The notes beneath the pieces are model-generated. The model worked only from the letters and a program-made list of their open reading frames with translations. It was not told the origin of the DNA and searched no databases. Positions 36,826-44,622 of a stretch of DNA of 64,000 bases are shown piece by piece. Source of the DNA: Chitinophaga deserti (GTDB lineage Bacteria > Bacteroidota > Bacteroidia > Chitinophagales > Chitinophagaceae); contig NZ_QFFK01000001.1 of assembly GCF_003149455.1 (NCBI RefSeq), positions 625,935 through 689,934 of the forward strand, written 5' to 3'. The stretch's first letter is position 1. Every line of letters begins with the position of its first letter. Position numbers and translations under genes: made by a program.

Positions 36826-36916
36826 AGGAGGATATCTTAACCGGCCGATCCTTCAGTCCAACACCCTCAAACCTGTACAATCACTGAGCGCCACTGAAGG
36901 ATAGCAGGAGGATATC
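36826..36916. repeat. Paired direct and inverted repeats after the 11-bp arrays
   Basis: AGGAGGATATC occurs at 36826-36836 and 36906-36916, exactly 80 bases apart. Inside them, ATCCTTCAGT (36848-36857) and ACTGAAGGAT (36893-36902) are perfect inverse complements that could pair as a long-loop hairpin. No gene overlaps. Confidence 0.65.
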
Positions 36917-36961
36917 TGGAGGTTATTCAAAATGAGCATGATGACGATAAAATGGCCACAT

Positions 36962-37558
36962 TCATCTCAAAACAAAACGGGCCTTACCCAAGGAGTGGTT
37001 CACCTCCACTTCCGTACATTTCCCTTTGCTGTAATGGTATACATTCCTTTTACCTTCCGGCAGCTGCAGCTCATACAGATGGTTCCCGAGGTGGCGGATC
37101 ACCAGTTCCCTTGCCAGCGTTTCGCTGAAAACGGAATGTACTCCTTCCGGCTCCGTGAAGTAAAGGTCACCTACACTAAAAATAATCCCTGACAGATCAA
37201 GGGTTCTGGTTTCCCCTTTATGTACCACCACATATTTTTTTCCCGACTGCCTTACTGAAGTAAGTAACTCGCCCTTACGTTCCGCCCTCGATTCATGCAG
37301 CACATTATTCCGGAAAACGGAGGTAATATCCACTTCCATCCGGGCCATCAGCTTAGATTGTATCCTGCTGGACATGGAGTTGGTTCTCCCCTCAGCGGTT
37401 TTTGCCTGTTTAACGGTGAGGGTGCCGATGGGATTGGCATTATTGCCAAAGTAGATGTCATATATCTGTGAATGAGGACTTTGGAACGCGGTAGTCAGGT
37501 AAAATACCGGCACCAGCGCAAGGATCTTTATTCGGTTAAACGGGAGGCTCAGGTTCAT
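36962..37558 (-). CDS. DUF6134-like exported protein
   Basis: About 198 residues from the ATG at 37558. A hydrophobic N-terminus (ILALVPVFYLTTAFQS) looks like a signal peptide. The mature part is all-beta, with YDIYFGNNANPIGTLTVKQ at its start and repeated strands. The 'I-x-x-G-x-x-x-G' start of the mature region fits DUF6134, a family of unknown function found in Bacteroidota. It lies downstream of the korA-like gene but is separated from it by a terminator. Confidence 0.72.
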   Translation of the reverse strand: MNLSLPFNRIKILALVPVFYLTTAFQSPHSQIYDIYFGNNANPIGTLTVKQAKTAEGRTNSMSSRIQSKLMARMEVDITSVFRNNVLHESRAERKGELLTSVRQSGKKYVVVHKGETRTLDLSGIIFSVGDLYFTEPEGVHSVFSETLARELVIRHLGNHLYELQLPEGKRNVYHYSKGKCTEVEVNHSLGKARFVLR

Positions 37559-37589
37559 AGCGGAAAGGGTTACGTAAAACAATATACGA

Positions 37590-37629
37590 AAAAGGCGGTT
37601 ACCGCTTTTCGCAGCAACCGCCCTTTTTT
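37590..37629 (-). terminator. Terminator after the korA-like gene
   Basis: A GGCGGTT / AACCGCC stem with inner complementary bases and a single bulge, flanked by A and T runs; read on the minus strand it ends the korA-like transcript. Confidence 0.75.
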
Positions 37630-37646
37630 ATCATGACTATATCTAC

Positions 37647-39494
37647 TTACAGTAATTCGCGGATCTTTTCCACCAGTTCGCCTTTGGTAATGGGCACGCC
37701 CATTACCTTATTGTAACCTTTGGCGGGGATGAGGAATTGCTCGCGGATGATCTTGATGAGCTGGCCATTGTTGATCTCGGGGATCAGCACATGGTCGTAG
37801 CTGTGAAGGATCTCTTCGAGATTGCGGGGGAATGGGCGCAGGTACCTGATGTGTGCGTGCGCCACTTCATGCCCTTCTGCCAGCAGTTCCAGTACAGCAC
37901 TTTTGATGGCGCCAAAGGTGGAACCCCAGCCCAGCACGAGTACTTTACCTTTTTCCGGTCCTACTTCGATATCCTGCAGCGGAATATGATCAGCGATCTT
38001 ATCTACTTTCTCCTGACGGATCTTCACCATGAGCTGGTGGTTTTCAGGATCATAGCTTACGTTACCGGTGATGTTCTGCTTTTCCAGACCGCCGATACGG
38101 TGCTCAAGTCCGGGTGTACCGGGCACCGCCCAGGGGCGCACCAGGTTCTCATCCCGCTGGTAAGGCAGGAAGGTTTCTTCGTCTTCCGCCAGGCCTTTCT
38201 TGAATTTCACTTCAATCTTAGGCAGATCGGCCTGTTTGGGGAAGCGCCATGGCTCTGCGCCGTTGGCGATATAACCATCGCTGAGGAGGATTACAGGCGT
38301 CATGTGCTGTACGGAAATACGGAAGGCTTCAAACGCCATATTAAAGCAGTCGGACGGGGTGGCTGCAGCAACTACGGGCATAGGGCATTCGCCGTTACGG
38401 CCGTAATAAGCCTGCAGGAGGTCAGACTGTTCCGTTTTGGTAGGCAACCCGGTTGAGGGGCCGCCACGTTGAATATCAATGATCAGCAGGGGAATTTCCA
38501 GCATTACGGCCAGTCCCATGGCTTCACCCTTCAGGGCAACGCCGGGTCCGGAGGTGGTGGTAATACCCATATGCCCGCCATAAGATGCTCCAATGGCAGA
38601 GGCAATACCGGCAATCTCATCTTCCGCCTGGAAGGTGCGGATGCCGAAGTTCTTGTAGCGGCTCAGTTCATGCAGGATGTCTGACGCAGGAGTGATGGGG
38701 TAGGTACCGAGGAAAAGAGGCAGACCGGATTGCTGTCCTGCCGCCACGAGGCCGTAAGACAGGGCGGTGTTGCCGGTGATACTGCGGTAGGTACCGGGTT
38801 CCATGCGGGCTTTCTCCACTCTGAACCTGGAGGCGAAGGCTTCTACGGTTTCTGCGAAGTGATACCCAGCCTGCAGTACTTTCACGTTGCTGTCGAGGAT
38901 ATCGGGCTTCTTACCAAATTTGTCGTTGAGGAAGTTGAGGGTGCTCTGCATGTCGCGGTCATAGAGCCAGTAGAGGAAACCGAGCACAAACATGTTTTTG
39001 GCGCGGTCTTTCTCTTTCATACCGAGGGTGCTTTCCTTGAGGGCTTCCCGGGTCATTTTAGTGACGTCCATGGTATGGAGCTGGTAATTGACGAGGGACC
39101 CGTCTTCCAGGGGATTGATGCCATCGGGATAATTGGCGAGGCGGAGGTTCTTGGCATCAAAGCCATCGGTGTTGGCAATGATGATACCGCCTTTCTTCAG
39201 TCCTTTCAGGTTGGCTTTAAGGGCAGCAGCGTTCATGGCTACGAGTACATCGCAGGCATCGCCGGGGGTAAAGATGCGGTTAGATGAGAAGTGCAGCTGG
39301 AAGCCGCTCACCCCGGGGAGTGTACCCTGCGGGGCACGGATCTCTGCCGGGAAGTCCGGGAAGGTACTGAGGTCGTTCCCGATCAGGGCCGTATTATTGG
39401 AGAACTGCGTTCCGGTCAGCTGCATACCATCGCCGCTGTCGCCCGCGAATTTTATCACTACATCCTCTATCTGTTGAATCGTTCTATCGGACAT
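37647..39494 (-). CDS. 2-oxoacid:acceptor oxidoreductase, alpha subunit with fused gamma domain
   Basis: About 615 residues. The ATG at 39494 gives MSDRTIQQIEDVVIKFAGDS, a typical start; the longer frame adds 12 residues. The N-terminal gamma domain (residues about 10-190) contains GDSGDGMQLTG, and the alpha domain starts around ALSYGLVAAGQQSG and GTYPITPASDILHELSR. These are the hallmarks of KorA-type 2-oxoglutarate or pyruvate:ferredoxin oxidoreductases, which make acyl-CoA from a 2-oxoacid. The beta subunit, normally adjacent and holding thiamine diphosphate and Fe-S clusters, is not on either side. It must lie elsewhere or be absent. Confidence 0.9.
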   Translation of the reverse strand: MSDRTIQQIEDVVIKFAGDSGDGMQLTGTQFSNNTALIGNDLSTFPDFPAEIRAPQGTLPGVSGFQLHFSSNRIFTPGDACDVLVAMNAAALKANLKGLKKGGIIIANTDGFDAKNLRLANYPDGINPLEDGSLVNYQLHTMDVTKMTREALKESTLGMKEKDRAKNMFVLGFLYWLYDRDMQSTLNFLNDKFGKKPDILDSNVKVLQAGYHFAETVEAFASRFRVEKARMEPGTYRSITGNTALSYGLVAAGQQSGLPLFLGTYPITPASDILHELSRYKNFGIRTFQAEDEIAGIASAIGASYGGHMGITTTSGPGVALKGEAMGLAVMLEIPLLIIDIQRGGPSTGLPTKTEQSDLLQAYYGRNGECPMPVVAAATPSDCFNMAFEAFRISVQHMTPVILLSDGYIANGAEPWRFPKQADLPKIEVKFKKGLAEDEETFLPYQRDENLVRPWAVPGTPGLEHRIGGLEKQNITGNVSYDPENHQLMVKIRQEKVDKIADHIPLQDIEVGPEKGKVLVLGWGSTFGAIKSAVLELLAEGHEVAHAHIRYLRPFPRNLEEILHSYDHVLIPEINNGQLIKIIREQFLIPAKGYNKVMGVPITKGELVEKIRELL

Positions 39495-40032
39495 TGATGT
39501 TTGCTTTATGATAATATATATAATGGACAAATACGTTGGCCTGCTGCCCGGGTGCCAGTCCGGTTCCTGCAGGCTTTTTACTAATCTGTAAAATTACAGA
39601 ATAGACGGGTAATTCCCCTGTAATTTCCGGCTTTAAAAGTACACAAAACAAGTAGACTTTACCCATAACTAAATGGAATGGGGCATTCCAAAACCGCTAC
39701 GGCAGTTTTTCCGGCAAGGTATTTGTTATTTTATCCGGCGTGAGAAAAAGACGGTAAACAACAGTAAACATTCCGTTGAAACCCTTTACAGGGTGGGAAA
39801 TAACTGAACTAACGTCTACGACACTACGTAAATAAGTAGTATTTTAATTCGCCGCAAACCCATACTGTTAAAGGATTTATAAAGAATTGTTAAAGAGGCG
39901 AATTTTGATCAAGTGGCATGGTAATTGCAAAAAACTCAACAGCACACAGTATTTCAGCACTAAAAGATTTGCTTATAGAATCGATTATTACTTAAACCAT
40001 TCTTTATTATTAAACCTTAAAAATTGTATGCT
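39495..40032. other. Intergenic region with a palindrome
   Basis: 538 bases between divergent genes, no coding gene seen. It contains a perfect 7-3-7 inverted repeat TGGAATG-GGG-CATTCCA (39674-39690), about 180 bases before the korA-like start. Near 39850-40020 is an AT-rich stretch leading to the small secreted-protein gene; its promoter could not be fixed. Confidence 0.5.
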
Positions 40033-40350
40033 ATGAAAAGAGCAAAAATGAGTTTGTTAGCAGTTGCGGCCGTTGCATTCGGCGCATTCGCCTTCAAAGG
40101 TATCGCAGGCGGTTCCATCGGTGGTAAAGTAGTTCCTGCAGATGGTGCTACTGAAGCCTGGGCAGTTTCCGGAACAGACACACTGAAAGCTCCCATTGCT
40201 GATGGTGCTTTCTCTTTCGCAGAAGCTAAAGCCGGCACTTACACCGTGGTAATTGACGCTAAAGAACCTTTCAAGGATGCTACCATCACCGACGTAAAGG
40301 TTGAGGACGGTAAATCTACCGACCTTGGCGAAATCAAACTTGCACAATAA
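40033..40350 (+). CDS. Small exported carboxypeptidase-regulatory-like protein
   Basis: 105 residues. The ATG at 40033 gives MKRAKMSLLAVAAVAFGAFA, a signal peptide. The mature part is one beta-sandwich like the carboxypeptidase regulatory domain: GGSIGGKVVPADGA, then AGTYTVVIDAKEPFKDATIT and VKVEDGKSTDLGEIKL. It is probably a periplasmic or surface single-domain protein of unknown partner. A strong terminator follows, so it is probably monocistronic. Confidence 0.8.
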   Translation: MKRAKMSLLAVAAVAFGAFAFKGIAGGSIGGKVVPADGATEAWAVSGTDTLKAPIADGAFSFAEAKAGTYTVVIDAKEPFKDATITDVKVEDGKSTDLGEIKLAQ

Positions 40351-40380
40351 GTAAATAGTTGGTTTTCATAGGGGTTAATC

Positions 40381-40421
40381 AAGCCGGTCCGCCTTACTCA
40401 GGCGGCCGGCTTATTTTTTTT
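40381..40421 (+). terminator. Terminator after the small exported protein
   Basis: Stem AAGCCGG...CCGGCTT with an inner CGCC/GGCG pair, followed by ATTTTTTTT. Confidence 0.9.
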
Positions 40422-40498
40422 CAGCCCTTCTGGGGGTAGGCTCCCTGTTCGCCGTCATAATTACATCCGCCACCATTGCGGAATTACCCCTAAAAAAA

Positions 40499-41269
40499 AT
40501 GACAGTAATGAAAATGACGGCAAAAAACGAATCAGTACTCACCATCGGCAGCCTCAGCGCTTCCCTCATCCTCTGCCTCCTGGCAATCTTCGGCTTCATC
40601 CTTACCGGTTGCAGCCGCGAAAATGTAAACGGCTCAGGCCGCATGATCTCCGAAGAAAGGTCTGTAGGCCGCTTTGAAGATGTGACCATCGACGGTTCCA
40701 TGGATGTAATCGTTAAACAGGGCCCCGCCATCCCCCTCACCATCGAAGCGGAAGACAATGTAATGCGCTACGTGGAAACCTATGTGGCCGGCACCACCCT
40801 CCGCATCAAAATGCGCAACGGGCTCAACCTCAGAAGACATAAACAGATCATTGTCCATATCCAGAGCGAACAGTATCGCAAAATCGTCTTTTCCGGATCC
40901 GGCGGCGTAACTGCCCCCGATACTATCCGGACCAACCAGTTTATCACTGAACTGAACGGTAGCGGCAACGCCCGGCTGAAGGTAGACGCCAATGAAGTGC
41001 GCCTCTATGTAAACGGTTCCGGCAACGTAAACGTAGAAGGTAAAACACGGGATTACTTCTCCGAAATCAATGGCAGTGGCGATGTGAGTGCCGAAAATGT
41101 AAAATCCCTGAATGCCGATGTACGCATCAGCGGCTCCGGCAACCAGTCTATTTCCGTGGCCGACCGCCTGAACGCACGCATCAGCGGAAGCGGTAACATC
41201 CGCTACTGGGGCAATCCCCCTGCACTTACCGTGAATGTAACCGGATCAGGAAAAGTCATCAAGCAGTAG
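40499..41269 (+). CDS. Head-GIN domain (DUF2807) lipoprotein
   Basis: 256 residues. The N-terminal hydrophobic segment ends in the lipobox FILTGC. The rest is a right-handed beta helix typical of DUF2807: FEDVTIDGSMDVIVKQGP, then repeated blocks such as FSGSGGV, LNGSGNARL, VNGSGNVNV, INGSGDVSA, ISGSGNQSI, ISGSGNIRYW. The family is common in Bacteroidota and its role is unknown. It lies 97 bases upstream of an ECF sigma gene on the same strand, and could be in its regulon. Confidence 0.9.
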   Translation: MTVMKMTAKNESVLTIGSLSASLILCLLAIFGFILTGCSRENVNGSGRMISEERSVGRFEDVTIDGSMDVIVKQGPAIPLTIEAEDNVMRYVETYVAGTTLRIKMRNGLNLRRHKQIIVHIQSEQYRKIVFSGSGGVTAPDTIRTNQFITELNGSGNARLKVDANEVRLYVNGSGNVNVEGKTRDYFSEINGSGDVSAENVKSLNADVRISGSGNQSISVADRLNARISGSGNIRYWGNPPALTVNVTGSGKVIKQ

Positions 41270-41333
41270 TACCCGAAAGGATCAAATGAAAGTAACCGCT
41301 ATACTGTCAACCGCCGTTCGTCCGGACAGGCTG

Positions 41334-41362
41334 TTTGCGAAAGCCCAAACTGGTTATTTTTG
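41334..41362 (+). promoter_or_regulatory. Promoter at the ECF sigma start
   Basis: TTTG (41334-41337), a 17-base spacer and TATTTTTG (41355-41362), a full match to the Bacteroidota consensus. It ends only 4 bases before the ATG at 41367, so the transcript would have little or no leader. Confidence 0.65.
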
Positions 41363-41366
41363 CAGC

Positions 41367-41903
41367 ATGTCCGACAACGACCGTTTATTGCAACTATTAC
41401 GGGAAGATGAGCAACAGTTTATGAAAGCCCTCTTCCAGACTTATTTTCCACTTGTATGCAAGTCGATTTACCGCCTGGTACCCGACATGGCAACGGCGGA
41501 AGACCTGGCACAGGAGGTGTTCATCAAGGTCTGGAACCGGCGCGATCAGCTGGGGGAAGTCTACTTCAAGGCCTACCTTCACCGCGCCGCGGTTAACATG
41601 GCCCTCGATCATATTGACAAGCACAAACGCCGGGGTGGCCCGCCTGTAGAAATAGGGCCCGCGGCGGAAGAACAACAGGCCACAGCTCCTGTGGTTCACC
41701 TTGCCGAAACACAGACCCGCATCCGCCAGGCGGTGGATGCCCTGCCGGAAAAATGCAGGGAGGTGTTTATGCTGAGCCGGTACGAGGAACTGAGTTATAA
41801 GGAAATTGCGCTGGCAATGCAGATATCGGTCAAAACAGTGGAGAACCAGATGATCACCGCCCTTAAAAAGCTGCGGCACTCCCTCAGGGAATATTTGGAA
41901 TGA
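41367..41903 (+). CDS. ECF-type RNA polymerase sigma factor
   Basis: 179 residues from the ATG at 41367, preferred over an in-frame ATG at 41286 whose 27 extra residues do not match the family and which would place the start before the promoter. Region 2 covers about residues 20-90 (YRLVPDMATAEDLAQEVFIK, then VWNRRDQL). Region 4 is ALPEKCREVFMLSRYEELSY then EIALAMQISVKTVENQMITA. It belongs to the FecI-like, 'Bacteroides expansion' class. It is followed 64 bases later by the FecR anti-sigma gene. Confidence 0.93.
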   Translation: MSDNDRLLQLLREDEQQFMKALFQTYFPLVCKSIYRLVPDMATAEDLAQEVFIKVWNRRDQLGEVYFKAYLHRAAVNMALDHIDKHKRRGGPPVEIGPAAEEQQATAPVVHLAETQTRIRQAVDALPEKCREVFMLSRYEELSYKEIALAMQISVKTVENQMITALKKLRHSLREYLE

Positions 41904-41967
41904 CGATGCTTCCCTACACCTAACACACCATTGTCATGAAGAATTTCCTATCAGAAAAAGAACTAGC

Positions 41968-42942
41968 ATGTTGAGCAACGAAAATATGGATACACTGATC
42001 GCCCGGGATATCGAGGGTACGATCTCCGGGGCCGAAAAGCGCGAGCTGGCCGCCTGGCTGCAGGAGTCTCCTGCCAACCAGGCGTATTACGACGCGCTGA
42101 AAGATACCTGGGACCTGACGGCAGAAGCCTGGGATGAAATGCCCGAGCCGGATACCGCCGCCAACTGGGAGCGCTTCTCCCAAAAGATCGCTGAACCGGC
42201 GCCTATGGAAGTGGTGCACCGTGGCCGGGGGCGATGGCTCGCCGCCGCAGGCGTAGCCGCCATCCTTGCTTCAGGCATCGCATTCTTCCTTACCCGCAGC
42301 AGCGACACCGTTACCCTCGCTGCCACCAGCGAGAAGCAGACATTCACGCTTCCCGACGGCAGCAAGGTGTACCTCAACCGCAACTCCACCCTCCGTTATA
42401 ACGAACGCTTTGCTCAAAACAACCGCGATATCACCCTCGAAGGAGAAGCCTTTTTCGATGTGGCGCCAAACGAAGCACATCCTTTTATCGTGCATGCGGG
42501 TGCTTCGCAAACGAAGGTACTGGGCACCTCTTTCGGGATCAAAGCTTACGATGCACAACCCGTGCGCCTCAATGTGATAACGGGTAAAGTGGCCTTCTCC
42601 AATCAGGAGAAAAAGGGAGACGCCCTTGTATTAACCGCCGGCCATTCCGCCGTTGTGAAAGCAAACGAAGATCCGGAAGCCATTACAGAAGCCGATCCTA
42701 ACTTTACTTCCTGGAAAGATAACAAGCTGGTATTCCGCCGCTCCAGCCTGGCCTCCACATTCTCCGCCATGGAAGAATACTTCGGCATCGAGATCCGGAT
42801 CGAAGACAGTTCACTTTCCGGCATCGAATACAACGCTTCTTTCTCCAATCCGGGGCTTGACACCATGATGAAAGTGATCTCGCAGACAACCGGCGTGAAA
42901 ATCGTGGAAGAGAGTAAAGGCATTTACGTAGTCCGGCCATAA
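41968..42942 (+). CDS. FecR family anti-sigma factor
   Basis: 324 residues. Residues 1-75 form the N-terminal anti-sigma segment (LIARDIEGTISGAEKRELAA then WLQESPANQAYYDALK). A single membrane helix lies near residues 89-107 (WLAAAGVAAILASGIAFFL). The periplasmic FecR domain contains TFTLPDGSKVYLNRNSTLRY and ITLEGEAFFDV; a DUF4974 domain ends the protein at GVKIVEESKGIYVVRP. It would hold the upstream sigma until a TonB-receptor signal. No SusC/SusD genes follow; the next gene is convergent. Confidence 0.93.
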   Translation: MLSNENMDTLIARDIEGTISGAEKRELAAWLQESPANQAYYDALKDTWDLTAEAWDEMPEPDTAANWERFSQKIAEPAPMEVVHRGRGRWLAAAGVAAILASGIAFFLTRSSDTVTLAATSEKQTFTLPDGSKVYLNRNSTLRYNERFAQNNRDITLEGEAFFDVAPNEAHPFIVHAGASQTKVLGTSFGIKAYDAQPVRLNVITGKVAFSNQEKKGDALVLTAGHSAVVKANEDPEAITEADPNFTSWKDNKLVFRRSSLASTFSAMEEYFGIEIRIEDSSLSGIEYNASFSNPGLDTMMKVISQTTGVKIVEESKGIYVVRP

Positions 42943-42978
42943 CCTTGCCATAAGCATACACAACTGGAAACCAAAACG

Positions 42979-43007
42979 ATCCGGGCCATATTGGTCCGGA
43001 TTTTTTG
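42979..43007. terminator. Terminator after the FecR gene
   Basis: A 9-bp stem ATCCGGGCC / GGTCCGGAT (one G-T pair) with an ATATT loop and TTTTTTG. It stands in the 318-base gap 42943-43260, which otherwise holds only the hairpin of the convergent gene. Confidence 0.85.
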
Positions 43008-43205
43008 TTAGCGTAAGGATAGAGGGCTTTAGGGAATGGGTATGTGAACGTCAAAATGAGGCTGGCCAATCATTCCGCCTGGGAAAAACAGGAGAAGGCG
43101 AAAGTAAACAGAGTGGCGACAGTAACTTATTCGAAACCATGGTTGGGTAACAGGCAGCAGTATACCGGTGGTAAATGTGAATACATGAGATGACCTGCCA
43201 GGGCA

Positions 43206-43235
43206 CAAAAAAAATCCGGCCCATGAGGACCGGAT
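43206..43235 (-). terminator. Terminator of the Gly/Arg-rich 2H phosphoesterase gene
   Basis: Stem ATCCGG / CCGGAT with an inner CCC/GG pair; eight consecutive A bases (T on the minus strand) follow in the direction of transcription. Confidence 0.8.
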
Positions 43236-43260
43236 TCTTTTTATTGACGGGGGCCGTTAA

Positions 43261-44622
43261 TTAAACGCCGCCGAGTTTGCATTTCTGGAGTACTTCCCAG
43301 GATTTGCCGTTGTGGCGGAGGAAGTACAGGTTGTTTACTTTGAAGGAAGCCTGATACTCTTTGTTTTCGTATTCGGGCCAGGCTTTTTCGAAAGTAGCGT
43401 CGTCGAGGTCTTTGAAGGCCACGGTAACGTGAGGGGTGAAACCGGTACGTGCAAGCATGGTGCTGAAGCCGAATTCCTTCCGGAGGAAGTTAATCAGCTG
43501 GCGGTGCATGGCGCTCATTGTTTCTGATTTCTCTACGTTGATGAAGAGGACGCGGTTTTGTTTATTCGGGAATGTACCGAAGCCGTTGAGACCTACTTCG
43601 AAGGGTGCCTGTGTTTTTGCAAACTCAGTAAGTTCTTCGCAGAAAGCTCTTTCGAGGCTGGGATCGGCAGTGAAGGGTACCTGCAGGGTAATGTGCGGGA
43701 GTACTTTCAGTGCGTACATCGGGCCGTACTGTTCGGCAAATTCCTGTTTTATCTTGATGATCTCCTTACCTACTTCAGCAGTAGGGAGTAAGGCGATGAA
43801 GTAAATCTTGTTATCGGGTTTGGGGGGACGGGCACCGCCTCTGAAACCACCCTGGGGACGACCGCCGCCGCCCTGGGGACGACCGCCATATCCACCGCCG
43901 CCGCCACGGTCATATCCACCGCCGCCACCGCCACGGTTGAAGCCACCGCCTCCACCGCCACGATTGAAGCCGCCGCCTCCGCCGCCACGGTTGAAGCCAC
44001 CGCCTCCACCGCCACGATCGTAGCCACCGCCTCCGCCACCGCGGTCATATCCACCACCACCACGGTCGTAACCGCCGCCGCCACCACCATAGCCTCCGCC
44101 ACGGTTGCCGCCGCCGTATCCGCCACCGCCGCGGTCATATCCGCCGCCGCCGCTTCCACCACGGTCGTATCCTCCGCCGCCACGGTCATATCCACCGCCG
44201 CCGCCGCGATTGAATCCTCCGCCACCGCCGCCTTCGCCACGGTCGCGATTGAAGTCACGGTCACGGTATCCGCCGCCACCGCCTTCGCTGCGGGGAGGAA
44301 ATCCGCCACCTTCACGGTTAAAGGTACCTTCGCGGTTGAAATTGCTTTCACCACGGGGAGTGTAACCACCACCTGTACCGCCTTCGTTGCGGGGAGTGTA
44401 ACCTCCGCCTGCACCGCCTTCGCTACGGGGAGTGTAGCCACTGCTGCCTTCGTTACGGGGACGATAGCCGCCTTCAAATCGGTTGTTGTAAGGACGTTCT
44501 TCGTCTTTGCCAAATTCGGGTTTCTTGGAATAACCGCCGTCCTGGTCTTGGTTGGGTTCTTGTGGATCTCTGTTGTAGCCAGGAGAATACTTTCGGGGGC
44601 GTTCGTTTCTCTCAAAATTCAT
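43261..44622 (-). CDS. 2H phosphoesterase (2'-5' RNA ligase family) with an RGG/Gly-rich disordered N-terminus
   Basis: 453 residues. Residues 1-270 are of low complexity: basic, Asn/Arg/Gly-rich openings, then many units of GGGGGFNRGG, GGGGYDRGG and similar, with Tyr or Phe next to Asp-Arg or Asn-Arg. This resembles eukaryotic RGG-box RNA-binding proteins. Residues 272-453 form a LigT-like 2H domain with both HxT motifs: LPHITLQV (His310, Thr312) and TPHVTVAF (His398, Thr400). Such domains cleave or seal 2'-5' or cyclic phosphates in RNA. An RNA-binding, possibly phase-separating enzyme is inferred. It is a single-gene unit. Confidence 0.9.
   Translation of the reverse strand: MNFERNERPRKYSPGYNRDPQEPNQDQDGGYSKKPEFGKDEERPYNNRFEGGYRPRNEGSSGYTPRSEGGAGGGYTPRNEGGTGGGYTPRGESNFNREGTFNREGGGFPPRSEGGGGGYRDRDFNRDRGEGGGGGGFNRGGGGGYDRGGGGYDRGGSGGGGYDRGGGGYGGGNRGGGYGGGGGGYDRGGGGYDRGGGGGGYDRGGGGGGFNRGGGGGGFNRGGGGGGFNRGGGGGGYDRGGGGGYGGRPQGGGGRPQGGFRGGARPPKPDNKIYFIALLPTAEVGKEIIKIKQEFAEQYGPMYALKVLPHITLQVPFTADPSLERAFCEELTEFAKTQAPFEVGLNGFGTFPNKQNRVLFINVEKSETMSAMHRQLINFLRKEFGFSTMLARTGFTPHVTVAFKDLDDATFEKAWPEYENKEYQASFKVNNLYFLRHNGKSWEVLQKCKLGGV
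43850..44420 (-). repeat. Coding minisatellite for the Gly/Arg-rich tail
   Basis: Tandem units of about 24-33 bases encode GGGGG-F/Y-N/D-RGG. Units such as the three consecutive GGFNRGGGG repeats near 43930-44010 are nearly identical at DNA level, so recent duplication is likely and length variation is expected. Confidence 0.8.

Noticed and set aside
43085-43180. Further GTAA-type spaced motifs downstream of the FecR gene
   Set aside because: GTAA occurs there at spacings of 18, 25 and 24 bases, not 11, so it is not part of the array family.
43850-44300. CRISPR-like array
   Set aside because: The regular repeats are in-frame coding units for Gly and Arg with no unique spacers.
43770-44615. 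A 281-codon Ala/Val-rich frame overlapping the Gly/Arg tract
   Set aside because: It is the shifted frame of GGC/GGT repeats; only the frame with the 2H domain has HxT motifs.
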